64,000 bases of DNA. Source: Symsagittifera roscoffensis. Lineage: Eukaryota; Xenacoelomorpha; Acoela; Convolutidae. Positions 10,354-20,449 of the stretch are shown here, piece after piece. Below the pieces are notes generated by a model, which was not told the DNA's origin, made no database searches, and worked only from the letters and a program-made list of their open reading frames with translations. A program made the translations under genes and the position numbers. The stretch spans positions 82,321,574 through 82,385,573 of the forward strand of contig NC_087063.1 in the NCBI RefSeq assembly GCF_963678635.1, in the 5' to 3' direction. Numbering within the stretch: position 1 is the first letter of the stretch; each line of letters opens with the position of its first letter.

Positions 10354-11345
10354 GCCGACAACTTGGATCCCTACACCGCTCAAATTCCCACCCGACCAAC
10401 CTCAACACTCCAATTACAATAATTCCACTTTTTGCTTTCCCGCCACCCGATTTCCCAACCAATAATGTAACATCAGGCATGAATTCAGACACTAATTCAC
10501 ATATCTCAGTTTTATACTCCATCTCACAACTCAATAACCCAGATATTGAAACCCCTGATGAATTTGCAGACTCTGAACCATCTCCATCCAATAATTTTCA
10601 AACCAACTCCTCAGTTTTTTCAAAACCCCCTTTTCAACAAATCCCGCCAAATAACCCACTCCCATCCATTTCTACACCCTCTTATGCTTCGCAAGTCACC
10701 CCAACCTACTCTTCATTTCATTCAGACCGATCATCCAATTCTCCAGATACTCCCCAAATCTCCCAGGAACTAGATAATTTTATCACCCTACAACAACAAC
10801 CCTTCCACCTTGAAAATTCCACTATAAACCAGATTTCATCCACAATAGAATCATTAAACCCACCTACCCCTACACCCTCTTCAGCTTATACCGCATCATT
10901 AGCACCATCCTGCACATCCACCGAATCATCAAATAGCACTAATAGAGCTTATCGCACTTTCAAAAGAAAATTCCCGAACCATCCATTTCCAACAAAACCA
11001 GGAACAGCCCGTGAATATATTAATCATCCAAACCACACTAACACTAAAGATTTTTTAGCCATCACCCTACCCTCATTTCCACAGTATACCTTGAATACCC
11101 CTAACGACACTAACGACACACGTAATTTTGTAGATGAACAAGTTTTAATGCCTACACTTCATTGGACATCATATTATCATTTTACTAACCCCCTTTGCCT
11201 ACCTTTATCTAATACTCACATCGATATAGAAAGAAATAAAGGTATGCTATATCGACTCACCACACCACTAACACATAGACAATTTACTTATATAGGATAT
11301 AAAAAGTCACTAAAAACATACACTGCACCCCGAGCTAACGAATAA
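10350..11345 (+). CDS. Post-env ORF, Ser/Pro/Thr/Asn-rich, unknown function
   Basis: It begins with ATG at 10350, sharing ATGA with the env stop, an arrangement that suggests coupled translation or a polycistronic message. It encodes about 331 residues. The first ~190 are rich in Ser, Pro, Thr, Asn and Gln and look disordered. A basic patch (RTFKRKFPNHPF) follows near residue 210, then a more ordered region with Tyr, Trp and His. No signal peptide or membrane segment is visible. The frame ends at 11345, but an adjacent frame that is open from 11314 and more strongly folded-looking continues for 282 codons. The two may be one protein split by an indel, or two overlapping ORFs. An ORF downstream of env is uncommon in gypsy elements. 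I do not recognise a family. Confidence 0.55.
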   Translation: MSRQLGSLHRSNSHPTNLNTPITIIPLFAFPPPDFPTNNVTSGMNSDTNSHISVLYSISQLNNPDIETPDEFADSEPSPSNNFQTNSSVFSKPPFQQIPPNNPLPSISTPSYASQVTPTYSSFHSDRSSNSPDTPQISQELDNFITLQQQPFHLENSTINQISSTIESLNPPTPTPSSAYTASLAPSCTSTESSNSTNRAYRTFKRKFPNHPFPTKPGTAREYINHPNHTNTKDFLAITLPSFPQYTLNTPNDTNDTRNFVDEQVLMPTLHWTSYYHFTNPLCLPLSNTHIDIERNKGMLYRLTTPLTHRQFTYIGYKKSLKTYTAPRANE

Positions 11346-12159
11346 CACGCTAGAATATTACGATCACAACATCATCCGAACTAACCAAGACCAATTTTTA
11401 GATGATGACCGTTTCGCTAACCCACAAATCACAGAAAATTTTTTCATCAAAACACCATATGTATTTACACTCAATATATTTGATCGCAAATTCGATCACA
11501 TCATTTCTGAAGCACTAACCGACACACAATCTTACGAAAGTTTTAAAGAAAAATTTCAATTATTTTCACTAACTTTTCATTTCCTTGCACCACATGAAAG
11601 AGATTTGCACTGCTCACACGATATTATGTTACGCACTAAACAAACCCACACATATACATATTATCGCTTCATACAAAATCACTTTGATCTACACACTCCA
11701 TCAAGACAACCACACCACCGTTTTCAATTTATTAACTCTAAGTACACTTCACCATTTTTTCTTAACTTCACATATTGCATCAAAGATACTAACCTTCACG
11801 GTATTCTTCGCAATTATGATCCCATAACCCAAATGTATATTTTTTGTCCCATCACAAAGACCTTCAACGCAGAAGAATCCAGACCCTTCCTTATCCCACA
11901 TGAATTTATTCAACCTATAGAAATCCCAATATTAGAATTCATCCACAACACTAAATACAATCACAAATTATATAATCTCATCCAAAACACACCTTATGAT
12001 TTTGCAGTTGGCACTGAAGAACTAAAAACCATTAAAGCACTTCAATTGCTTTGGCCACTGCTTCAAACTAAAAACATCATTCGCATTCTAGCAAAATTAC
12101 TAACAAATTCCGACATAATACACGACATCTTCCCCCACGGTTTTTTCCCCGACGACTAA
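11314..12159 (+). CDS. Second post-env open frame, likely continuation of the preceding ORF, unknown
   Basis: The frame is open from just after a TAA at 11311-11313 to a TAA at 12157-12159 and overlaps the previous ORF by 32 bases in the +1 frame. The first in-frame ATG is only at 11605, so most of the upstream part would be read as a continuation of the 10350 ORF. Composition is that of a folded protein: many Phe, Tyr, His, Leu and Ile, several Asp/Glu, and little low-complexity sequence. There is no signal peptide, transmembrane helix or zinc motif that I can name. A canonical splice donor (CAG/GTAAGT) begins one base after the stop. It could be a regulatory or structural accessory protein, or a captured gene; function unknown. 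Confidence 0.5.
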   Translation, partial: KHTLHPELTNNTLEYYDHNIIRTNQDQFLDDDRFANPQITENFFIKTPYVFTLNIFDRKFDHIISEALTDTQSYESFKEKFQLFSLTFHFLAPHERDLHCSHDIMLRTKQTHTYTYYRFIQNHFDLHTPSRQPHHRFQFINSKYTSPFFLNFTYCIKDTNLHGILRNYDPITQMYIFCPITKTFNAEESRPFLIPHEFIQPIEIPILEFIHNTKYNHKLYNLIQNTPYDFAVGTEELKTIKALQLLWPLLQTKNIIRILAKLLTNSDIIHDIFPHGFFPDD

Positions 12160-12162
12160 CAG

Positions 12163-12248
12163 GTAAGTATAATTTATCATATTCTTAACTAATAAATTCA
12201 AATTAAAAAACTAACCATTCTTTATCCATGTCTCATTTTGATTTTTAG
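12163..12248 (+). other. Candidate 86-bp intron right after the last retroelement ORF
   Basis: CAG|GTAAGT at 12160-12168 is a consensus donor. TTTTTAG at 12242-12248 is a reasonable acceptor, with a CTTAACTAAT branch-like sequence at about 12183. If used, it removes 86 bases from the 3' untranslated region. Alternatively the donor could be used for a longer splice. Confidence 0.4.
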
Positions 12249-13734
12249 TCTTCATCTCACGATCATCTGCAAAATACACAAAAGAAAAATAAAAAATAGA
12301 AAACTTCTTCAAATTGTTCAAAACTCTATTAACCTTTTGCACCAGCTAAATTAAATAAAGTTCATACAAATGTAGTAAATTAATTTATAAATTATTTCCC
12401 TAAAAGCAGTAATTCTAATAATGATGAAAATTTGTAACTTAATTTTTCCCCAAAACTAGCAGTAAAATTGAAATTCTATGTAGTAAATTGATAAGACGAA
12501 AATGCAGTACTAACCTTTTGATATTTCCATTCACTCGCACAAGAATTCTATCCATACTCGCACAGCTCGCCCACGAAGAATTGTTTAAACAATGAATTTC
12601 AGTTTCAAGCTTTCACACTCAACAACTCTAACACACGATAACAAGTTTCAAACTTTCCTTTAACCCGGTTGGAAAGGAATTATATACTAAACAAAACTAA
12701 CCAACGCAGCTTACTAAACACCACAACATATAGAATAACAGCATGACTAAGAAAAGGAAACCAACGGTACCCAAACCGGATTAACCCAGTTTAAAACTGG
12801 ATAATTTATTCTTTTGAAGACTATTATAAAGTCTAAGAAAGAAATAATAAAACACAAAAAAGTCAAAAGACAAACCCATACCAAAAACAATTTGATTTTT
12901 GAAAAAAGGACACAACCAACGAAACATAAGAAAAACCACAATAAACCCAACATAAAACGTTATCACATAACAGGACCTCTCACAGAAACCGCACGAAATC
13001 ATACTCCCACTCCTGGCCTAACCCACCAGAGAGGACGTCCTGAGCATGCTCTATAGCCGGCCTAACCCACCGCGCTACATCCACGCTTTGTGACCACACT
13101 TCTATTTTTAATAAGAGGTACTCAAGGGTGAGTAACTCTTCAAAATAACCGAACTAAAACAAAAAGCTTTTGTGAAAACAACTAACCAAAATCATAATTA
13201 AAACACCAAACTAATAAAAAATTTTATAAAATGTAAATTATACCTTGCAGTATATAGATCAGCATACAACACCAAAGACGAACATCCAAAGACAAAATGA
13301 CCCCACTACACTCGAAAAAGAATGGCCAACCACAATCAATATGCCGCCCACAATCACAACTCAAAGGATTTAGAGTACGACTTGACTTCGCAGAAAAGGA
13401 CTTCATTGAACTAGAACAATGACCACCTCGATGTTCAAGTATACGTACAGATCCGAGTAACCAGGCATCCCCTCCACGCACAATCTCCACGCCATTCCCA
13501 GACAAGGTCAACCCAAAAGAAGTTCTCTACATGGAACAGAAAAACCTGTCATAGCCAACCATTCTGAAATCAGATTTGAGTTTGTTGCGAAAACCCAGTC
13601 GTTGTCATGAGAAGACACAGCGATTGAACCTGGAACTTCTCTAACAAGAGAACCCAGAAGAATTATGATGTTCGCCAAATACCAACGTCCATCATCCATC
13701 CTTTGAATTGCAGAAAGACTATTCTAAAAAACTC
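12249..13734 (+). other. Retroelement 3' non-coding region
   Basis: No open frame of interest occurs on the plus strand, but the A/C-rich, G-poor composition of the element continues. Small features are a CCAGTTT/AAACTGG palindrome near 12786-12800, and two copies of GGCCTAACCCACC at about 13016 and 13059 flanking a CTGAGCATGCTCTATAG segment. Short open frames on the minus strand (13224-13699) look like chance. Purine runs (12750-12760, 12835-12850) might include a polypurine tract, but none is decisive. Confidence 0.4.
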
Positions 13735-14163
13735 TGTAAAACCCGGATGGGTGGAACCTGATCTAAACTACATTTTATGATTGGATAAATTAGATATTTT
13801 ACCATTGTAAAGTATTTAATATTAACCAATCATGATCCATCTAACTAACAACCCACTTATTTGTAAGTGCTGAAATTACTTGTAATTTCAGCACCAGAGA
13901 GATTTGAATTTAACTTAGAAATTAGTTGAACTCTCCCGAGTACTTCAGCAGCCGCAATAAACCAGTATACCCTAGATCTATTGAGCCTAGCAGAGACTAG
14001 TTAAACAACCTGAGACTAGATAGTATAAGAGTAAGATTAGGATCGGTATTAGACTAAGAAGTTGCACGAATCTATCCGGCCGAAAATAAGATAGCGTGAC
14101 GAGCAGACGGTGTACCCTATCCGAAATTACTCTATGAGTTAACCACCTCGGTCATAACTCAAT
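13735..14163 (+). repeat. Candidate 3' LTR of the retroelement (boundaries uncertain)
   Basis: The A/C-rich bias of the element fades here. The block starts TGTAAAACCC and includes a perfect hairpin at 13867-13894. It carries an AATAAA signal near 13955 in CAGCAGCCGCAATAAACC, followed by a mixed-composition U5-like stretch. It ends near an imperfect inverted repeat TGAGTTA...TAACTCA (14137-14163). These are LTR-like properties. The matching 5' LTR is outside the window, so neither end nor the target-site duplication can be verified. The LTR could be longer and start well upstream. Confidence 0.3.
13867..13894. repeat. Perfect 12-bp inverted repeat (hairpin)
   Basis: GTGCTGAAATTA (13867-13878) and its exact complement TAATTTCAGCAC (13883-13894) are separated by four bases (CTTG). 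It could form a stable stem-loop in the putative LTR, or be a remnant of a small terminal-inverted-repeat element. Confidence 0.85.
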
Positions 14164-14189
14164 GTATTATGAAAAAGTTTTAGTTGAAA

Positions 14190-17100
14190 AGAAACCTTTT
14201 TGTTTATCACGCAAGTACTAAGAAAAACAGCGAACTCGCAGTGCTAAACAAATAAAAAAATAAAGAATAAAAAGTGCATAATTTCAGTTATCATGATTTC
14301 GTTATGGTGTGATCTGCATTTATCTGGAAATCCGTAATATCGAGGTGTTTTCTTAAAATCAGAAAAAAAACTTAATTGTATCAAGCTCTACTAATTTTTG
14401 TCAAAACTAATGAAAAGTCCGATAAATTTGTGCTGCTATCAAGCTGATTTGGAAAGAGCTCCTTTTCAAGTCAATCTGATAGCAGCACAAACTTATCGCA
14501 GTTTCTATATTTGTCACAACAATCAGGGATTGCATCATGAGTTGGATATTTTACCCCTCCGTTTGTATATTTTTTTTTTCGATTTAGGGTATGATCTGCA
14601 GTTTCGTCCTAAAATGCTCAGCACTTCAATTTGTGATGCATGAAATTGCCCTTAATATTTCAGTTCACTGAAGTGCACTTCAGAGCATCATAAAATTTTT
14701 TAAAGGGCTATATTTATTCTACAGGGTTTTTTCAATACCTATTTTTTTATAAGTCCTCTCTAATTTCAAAAAAAATGTTGGGTTTTTGAAGTGATTCTTA
14801 CTGCAGTAGGCAGAAAAATTCGTCGATTACTGATGATAAAATTCATTTTGTTAGATGTTTTTGCAATTAAATAAACTTTCACCGCTTTTGGTGCTGAACA
14901 AGCTACTACAGCGCTGAATTAAAACAACTGGATGAAATGAAAAACATAAATATCTGACTTGCTTTTCAAATAGAGTTCTATTTGGCCAAAAAGAACAAGG
15001 ACAAAAGTGCTGAGGACAGCTGTTTTATGGGTCAATTTTCAGTGCAAAAAATTAAAACAACTTACACCCTTAAAACAGGTGATTTCACTTGGTTCTAAAT
15101 TAACGAGTTAAGTGGGGCCAATTAATTTCAAAGTAACTACAATAGACTCTGTTAACTTTTTTCTTTTTGAACTAAACGGAATGACTCGTTTCAAGGGTGT
15201 AATTTTGATTGGACTTTTTTTTCAAATAAAAATGGTCCATAAAAAAGCTGGTAAAATTACAACCATATTTTTTGGCCTAATATAACCCATTTTGAAAAAA
15301 ATATTTAGATAATTTTATCCGGTTAATTTTCTTTCAGCACTATTTTATCATTTTCAGCACAGAAAGAAGTGAAATTTCATAACATTACTAAAAAAAAACA
15401 TTTTTGATTTGAAAATAAAATTTTTCAGGAATATATACTCACATATAAGGAATATTATGTTAACAGATAACGTTCTATTTGATTTGACTTTTGTTTCAAG
15501 TTTTGTATGTCCTCACTTTGAAGGTTCATCAGAAGATGAATGTTAAAAGAAAATATATTGATCACATAAAAACAGGAAAGCTGTTTAAGTAATACGACTT
15601 CAGACTCAAGAAAACTTCGCTTTTTGGAGAGCGTAGCAAAAAAAAAGAATTGTTGCTGATATCATTCAATGATTTTTTGAATCTCTATCTTATGTTTTTT
15701 AATTCTCATTTTGCATTTCAAAAACTTTTTTTAAAACAAAAACAAAGGAAACATTGCCTGCCCGCAAATTGCAATGAACAAAAATTGAGGCCAATGAATT
15801 TAAATAGCTAAACATGACCGACCAGCATAATTTTAAAAATGATTGAAAAAAAGTAACTCAAGAATTTTCTAAAAACTGAACAAACCTAAACTAAAACTTT
15901 TCAACTGGAATTGCAAATTTATTCAAGTAGCTGTCAAAGTCATTACAATATTTTTAAAACTTCACTCTCAAAGAATTACCGACGACCAAACAAAAATATA
16001 AACTGCTCATTTTCAAATGGCTGGAAGAAAAATACACGGAGGAACCATCATACACGAAAAATGTCTATCAATGAATGTCATACAAGGGTGCAATTACATA
16101 CAAAAGAAAACGCTTATCCTACAACTTTATTGTATGAACATTGTACTCTTGCTGCACTGCAAATAAATCTATTAAAAATAATTAATTTTCAATCAGCAAA
16201 AATCGCCAAATTACTCAACTCACTTTTTGCAATGATGGCGTAGAAAAAAGTGCATTGCAAAAAATCATCAATTGAAAAAAAATTGTTTTTCACGCAAGGA
16301 CTAAGAAACGCAGGCAAATATTTTTAAAAAAATAAGTGCCCAGTATCGATTCTCATGACTTTGGTTTTATGCGATCTGTTTGTATCTGAAAATCTAAATA
16401 AATTTTTTTATCATCATCAGAAATATCAGTTTGTTTGTAACAAGCTTTCGTAAACGTTGTCAAAATTAGTGAAACTGCAATAAGTGCTGATAACTGCAAT
16501 AACTGCAATAAGTTGACTTGTAAAAGTTCTTGGCCTGCGTTTCTACAACAATTTTATTAAATCTAGCCTAACATCACCATATATAAGCAATAATTGTTGA
16601 TTTTCAGGCAAATAGCCTTCTATGTTTTCATTTTTTTTCTTCCATTTTTGTACTTCATCAAATTGAAGGTTCATAAGAAGATGGATGTTAAAAGAAGATA
16701 CAGATCATATAAAAACATGAAAGTAGTTCAAGTAATATGACTTCTGACTCATGAAAATTTTGCCGTTTCAAGAGCACAGGAAAAAGAAAAAAAACTGCTT
16801 CTGATATCATTGAATGGTTTTTCAAATCTCTGTATTATGTTTCTCGATTCTGGTTTTGCATTTCAAAACTATTATCATAAACAAATCCGCCCCACCTTAA
16901 CCCCGCCCCAGGCTTTGTAACAAACTAGGGCCCAGCTAAATTTTTTTCATTTTATTACTCACCTTTATAGGCCCTAAGCAGACTATACCCTCCAATAAAA
17001 AATCATGTTGGACGCTAATACTTTTTATTACAAGAGATGGGAATTATAGATAGAAATAATTCAGTTCTTTTGATAAATTTTGATAATTTTATACCAGTGT

Positions 17101-17950
17101 CTTTTCATTTTTTTTCTTCGATTTTTGTACTTCATCAAATTGAAGGTTCATAAGAAGATGGATGTTAAAAGAAGATACAGATCATATAAAAACATGAAAG
17201 TAGTTCAAGTAATATGACTTCTGACTCATGAAAATTTTGCCGTTTCAAGAGCACAGGAAAAAGAAAAAAAACTGCTTCTGATATCATTGAATGGTTTTTC
17301 AAATCTCTGTATTATGTTTCTCGATTCTGGTTTTGCATTTCAAAACTATTATCATAAACAAATCCACCCCACCTTAACCCCGCCCAGGCTTTGTAACAAA
17401 CTAGGGCCCAGCTAAATTTTTTTCATTTTATTACTCACCTTTATAGGCCCTAAGCAGACTATACCCTCCAATAAAAAATCATGTTGGACGCTAATACTTT
17501 TTATTACAAGAGATGGGAATTATAGATAGAAATAATTCAGTTCTTTTGATAAATTTTGATAAATTTATACCAGTGTCTTGCGCAGGAACATGACAAACGT
17601 GACAAGGGGGGTCTTTTTTCATTTCTGTTTAGGCAAATCATTTCAGTTTTTGAGCTGTGCCAGAAGCAGAAATAAGTGTGAAAGCTAAACATGACTACCA
17701 GCATAAGTTCAAAACGATTGGGAAAAATTAAATCAAGAATTTTTGACTCCGAAATGATTAGCAACATTAATCTGAAACAGGCAGATGTAGACTTTCAAAC
17801 AGCTACCAAAGTAACTATTAAAATTATAATTTTATACTCTCAAAGAATAGTTGACAAGCTATCACAAATAAAGACTGCTCATTCTTAAGATGCAGAAAGC
17901 ATAAATATCCGGTTTGACCTTTATACACGAAAAAAATTATCACACTTTTT
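14190..17950. repeat. Old direct segmental duplication, about 2 kb units
   Basis: No gene is visible. The stretch 14190-16100 and the stretch 16270-17950 share a series of collinear, diverged segments: a CACGCAAG..ACTAAGAAA start (14208 / 16290); a TCATGA..TGCGATCTG segment with a following GTCAAAA (14290-14420 / 16340-16490); the GAAGGTTCATCAGAAGATG..TTAAAAGAA segment (15520 / 16665 and 17142); and an AAACATGACC..AGCATAA segment leading to an ACTGCTCATT motif (15812-16010 / 17690-17880). Short open frames inside (14398-14643, 15911-16243, 17691-17888) fall within the repeat and do not resemble proteins. Confidence 0.65.
16624..17577. repeat. Tandem duplication, period about 477 bp
   Basis: Two nearly identical units run 16624-17100 and 17101-17577. 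Both contain TACTTCATCAAATTGAAGG, the CCCCACCTTAACCCCGCCC segment and AGGCCCTAAGCAGACTATACC, with only a few differences. This is younger than the surrounding 2-kb duplication and lies within its second unit. A third, diverged copy of the first ~300 bases is at about 15490-15730. Confidence 0.9.
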
Positions 17951-19380
17951 TTATACAAAGAATTGGCATATCATAAAAATTCTCAGTTTTTTTCACATTT
18001 TTTTTCGCAAAATTACTGGGAAATTTTTTTTACAGTGTATAGTGTATATCAAGCTGAATTTAATCAAGCGAAAAAAAGTTTCTGTGTTTTTCGTGCGACC
18101 GCCAGCTTGATTTTTTTGCTTTTGTTTGGTAAGAAATACTTTAATCTGTCAAAATATATCAAACCACAAAGTAAATTTTTGAATCAAAATTTTTTAGACA
18201 TGTACAAAAATATGAAACCTTATCTCATGGGTGAAATATGAAACGTTATCTCATGCAAATAATCTACAAATACCGATTATCAATAAGAATTTTTCCACTA
18301 AACCAATGGTTTTTTTATAGAAATACTTGATTAATGTGTTTTTGGACAAAACACTAAAACTTTTAGGCAAATTTTATTATAAAGACAAGTTTTGATTTTT
18401 TGACAAATGCTGGTTATACAATTTTCGAGAAGGAGATTTGATATAATTTTCTGTTTGCATAGAAATATAATGAATTAGATGACAAACAAATTCTATATAT
18501 AAATTACGAAACGAAAAAAAAGTATGATAAAGTGTTTTTGTCAACCTGGATGATAACAAAAAAAAAACCAAAAACATAATAAAAGCAAAAACCATGTACA
18601 AAAATTTGCAAAAAATTTACATGCAATCGAACTAAACCTATTATCTATAACTTTATGGAATAGCTTTAACGACCCGGTATAAAAACATTCACTGGGATTA
18701 GAAAGAGACAAAAACTTAATTTTATATTTTAATTTATTGTGCGCATCACGCTTCGAAATGTTTTGGATGAAAACCAATTGTAATGGATTTTCATTTACTA
18801 AAATTTTGACTAGATAGCAGATTCTTGAGGCTAATTTAAACCTTTTAATAGGTTTTTTTCCATTGTGTTCGATTATATTTTGTTTTTGTTTTCAAAATGA
18901 TCGTTTTTTGCACATAAATTCACTGAAAGTTGATTAATTTTTTAGATAGTTACTCTAGTTTTTGCAATTTTCTTTAAAATTCGAACCCGGTTGAATATGT
19001 GTATTCCCATGTTTCCTACTAACCCCTCCCCATATTCCCCTTTTACCGCCCCCTTGCCTCGTACCTCGTCCGTTTCTTTACCCATAATAGGTAATTGCGG
19101 GTTGGGGTAAATACGGGGGGTTGGTGTTGGATAGGTTGTGGCAGCGCTAAGTCAATCAAAAATGATGTCAAAGAATAATACAAATAAATAATTTTTGATA
19201 TGAACGCTATAGAAATTGAGGAAAAAAAAGAAAAACAAATATCCAATTCAAATTTGCAACTATTATGAGCAAAAAAAGTAACAAACAAAAAAGATATCAA
19301 ATGGTTATAATCCATTATATTCGATTAAAATCGATTATTTTTATTCGCTGAAAACTTTTGAAAATGCGTTGAAAGTAATA
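17951..19380. other. AT-rich intergenic DNA, no gene recognised
   Basis: Numerous T and A homopolymers and stops in all frames. The longest open frames (18377-18777 and 19043-19315, minus; 17963-18241, plus) are hydrophobic low-complexity translations typical of AT-rich chance frames. A G/C-richer patch at 19010-19140 has no open frame of note. Confidence 0.5.
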
Positions 19381-19389
19381 GATAAGATT

Positions 19390-20240
19390 CAGTTAAAATT
19401 AACCATTAAGAATGGATTTTGTTGCTTCGAAAAAAAACAATCCATTGAAAAAACGACAATCTAAATTGACAAAAAATTGACAAAACGACAACCTTCTTGT
19501 TGTTTGTTTTTACACCAATCCTTTCAATTCCTTGTATCTTTTACCAAAAATTACTATTAAAAATTAGAAAAGGATTTCAAGGCTCCAAAAAACTGACCTA
19601 ACAATCCATCACTAATCCATTATGATCGATTGTTTTCAAACGTCAGAGCGACAGGCTACAGAAGTCCAATATATTTCATTACTGTCTATGAAACGTCAAT
19701 AAGGCATTACTGTGATAACTCTTTCTTTTGAGCTCTCCGTTGACCTTTAAGTTTTTATGCGTGGCATTGATTTCCAAAATTTTCCTGGTTGAATGTTTTT
19801 ATCCTGGGTGGGATTCAGTATTATAAAAAAGGACACTGTGAAACTTTAATAGTTATTTTATTTAGTTTTTCAGTTAAAAAGAAACTGTGCAGACGACAAC
19901 TTAATTGATTGTTTGAATACTCCACTCTTTCAATTTCATATAAATTTTTTTCCAACAATAATTATTAACGAATAAGAATGGATTTTGTTGCTTCAAAAAA
20001 TTGACCAAAAACTTCATCTCTAATTAACTATAATCGATTGTTTTTAAATTTCAGAGCGGCAAGTTATAGAAATCCAATATAATTGATTACTGGTCATGAA
20101 ACCTCAGTTTGGGATTACCGTGATAACACTTTCTTTTGAGCTCTCCGTTTTTATGCATGGCGGTATGAACAAAAAACTATCTAGAAAATTGCACTGGTTG
20201 CATGCTTTATACTGGGTGGTGTCTGGCATTTTTTCCGGGT
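19390..20240. repeat. Diverged tandem duplication, about 420 bp units, plus a partial third copy at 23.1 kb
   Basis: Unit one (19390-19850) and unit two (19870-20240) share AAGAATGGATTTTGTTGCTTC, then TCAGAGCG.CA, TCATTACTG.C.ATGAAAC, TGATAAC.CTTTCTTTTGAGCTC and a CTGGGTGG end. The beginning of the unit (CAGTTA.AAA.AA.TGTGCAGAC.ACAA, then TTGTTTGAATAC) recurs at 23180-23240. Motifs of the type CCATTATAATCGATTG are embedded. No coding potential. Confidence 0.7.
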
Positions 20241-20449
20241 TATCAAATTGAGAAAAGTTGGAGTTAGATTAATCACCCAGTAAATAGTCATATACTCAAA
20301 ACTTCTACCTGCAATTTTCTCAATTTTCCTCAACTTCTACCTGCAACTTTTTGTAAGTTTTTTCAATATATTCTGGGTTAAAACATGCGCTGAAAACTTA
20401 TTTTTGCTTTCTGTTTGTTTTTTGTTAAATTATTTGTTGCATAATGTAA

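Larger units (their letters stand above)
1..14163 (+). mobile_element. Ty3/gypsy-type LTR retroelement with env-like and extra ORFs, 5'-truncated by the window
   Basis: The order is gag C-terminus, protease, reverse transcriptase, RNase H, integrase, then an env-like membrane glycoprotein, all on the plus strand. Integrase after RNase H is the Ty3/gypsy order, and a downstream env makes it errantivirus- or retrovirus-like. The plus strand is strikingly A-rich and G-poor through about 13.7 kb, unlike the flanking DNA, which helps mark the extent. The 5' LTR and primer binding site lie upstream of the window. The 3' boundary is uncertain and set by a candidate LTR near 13.74-14.16 kb. Two apparent frameshifts in pol, a duplication and a stop in env, and a frame break after env show this copy is probably inactive. 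Env-bearing gypsy elements are known in several animals, including larvacean tunicates (Tor), but I cannot assign the family. Confidence 0.85.

Noticed and set aside
13009..13080. tRNA gene or tRNA-derived SINE on the minus strand (TAGCGCGGTGGGTTAGGCC resembles an A box)
   Set aside because: No B box (GGTTCGANNCC type) or acceptor stem pairing is found downstream; the resemblance may come from the doubled GGTGGGTTAGGCC phrase.
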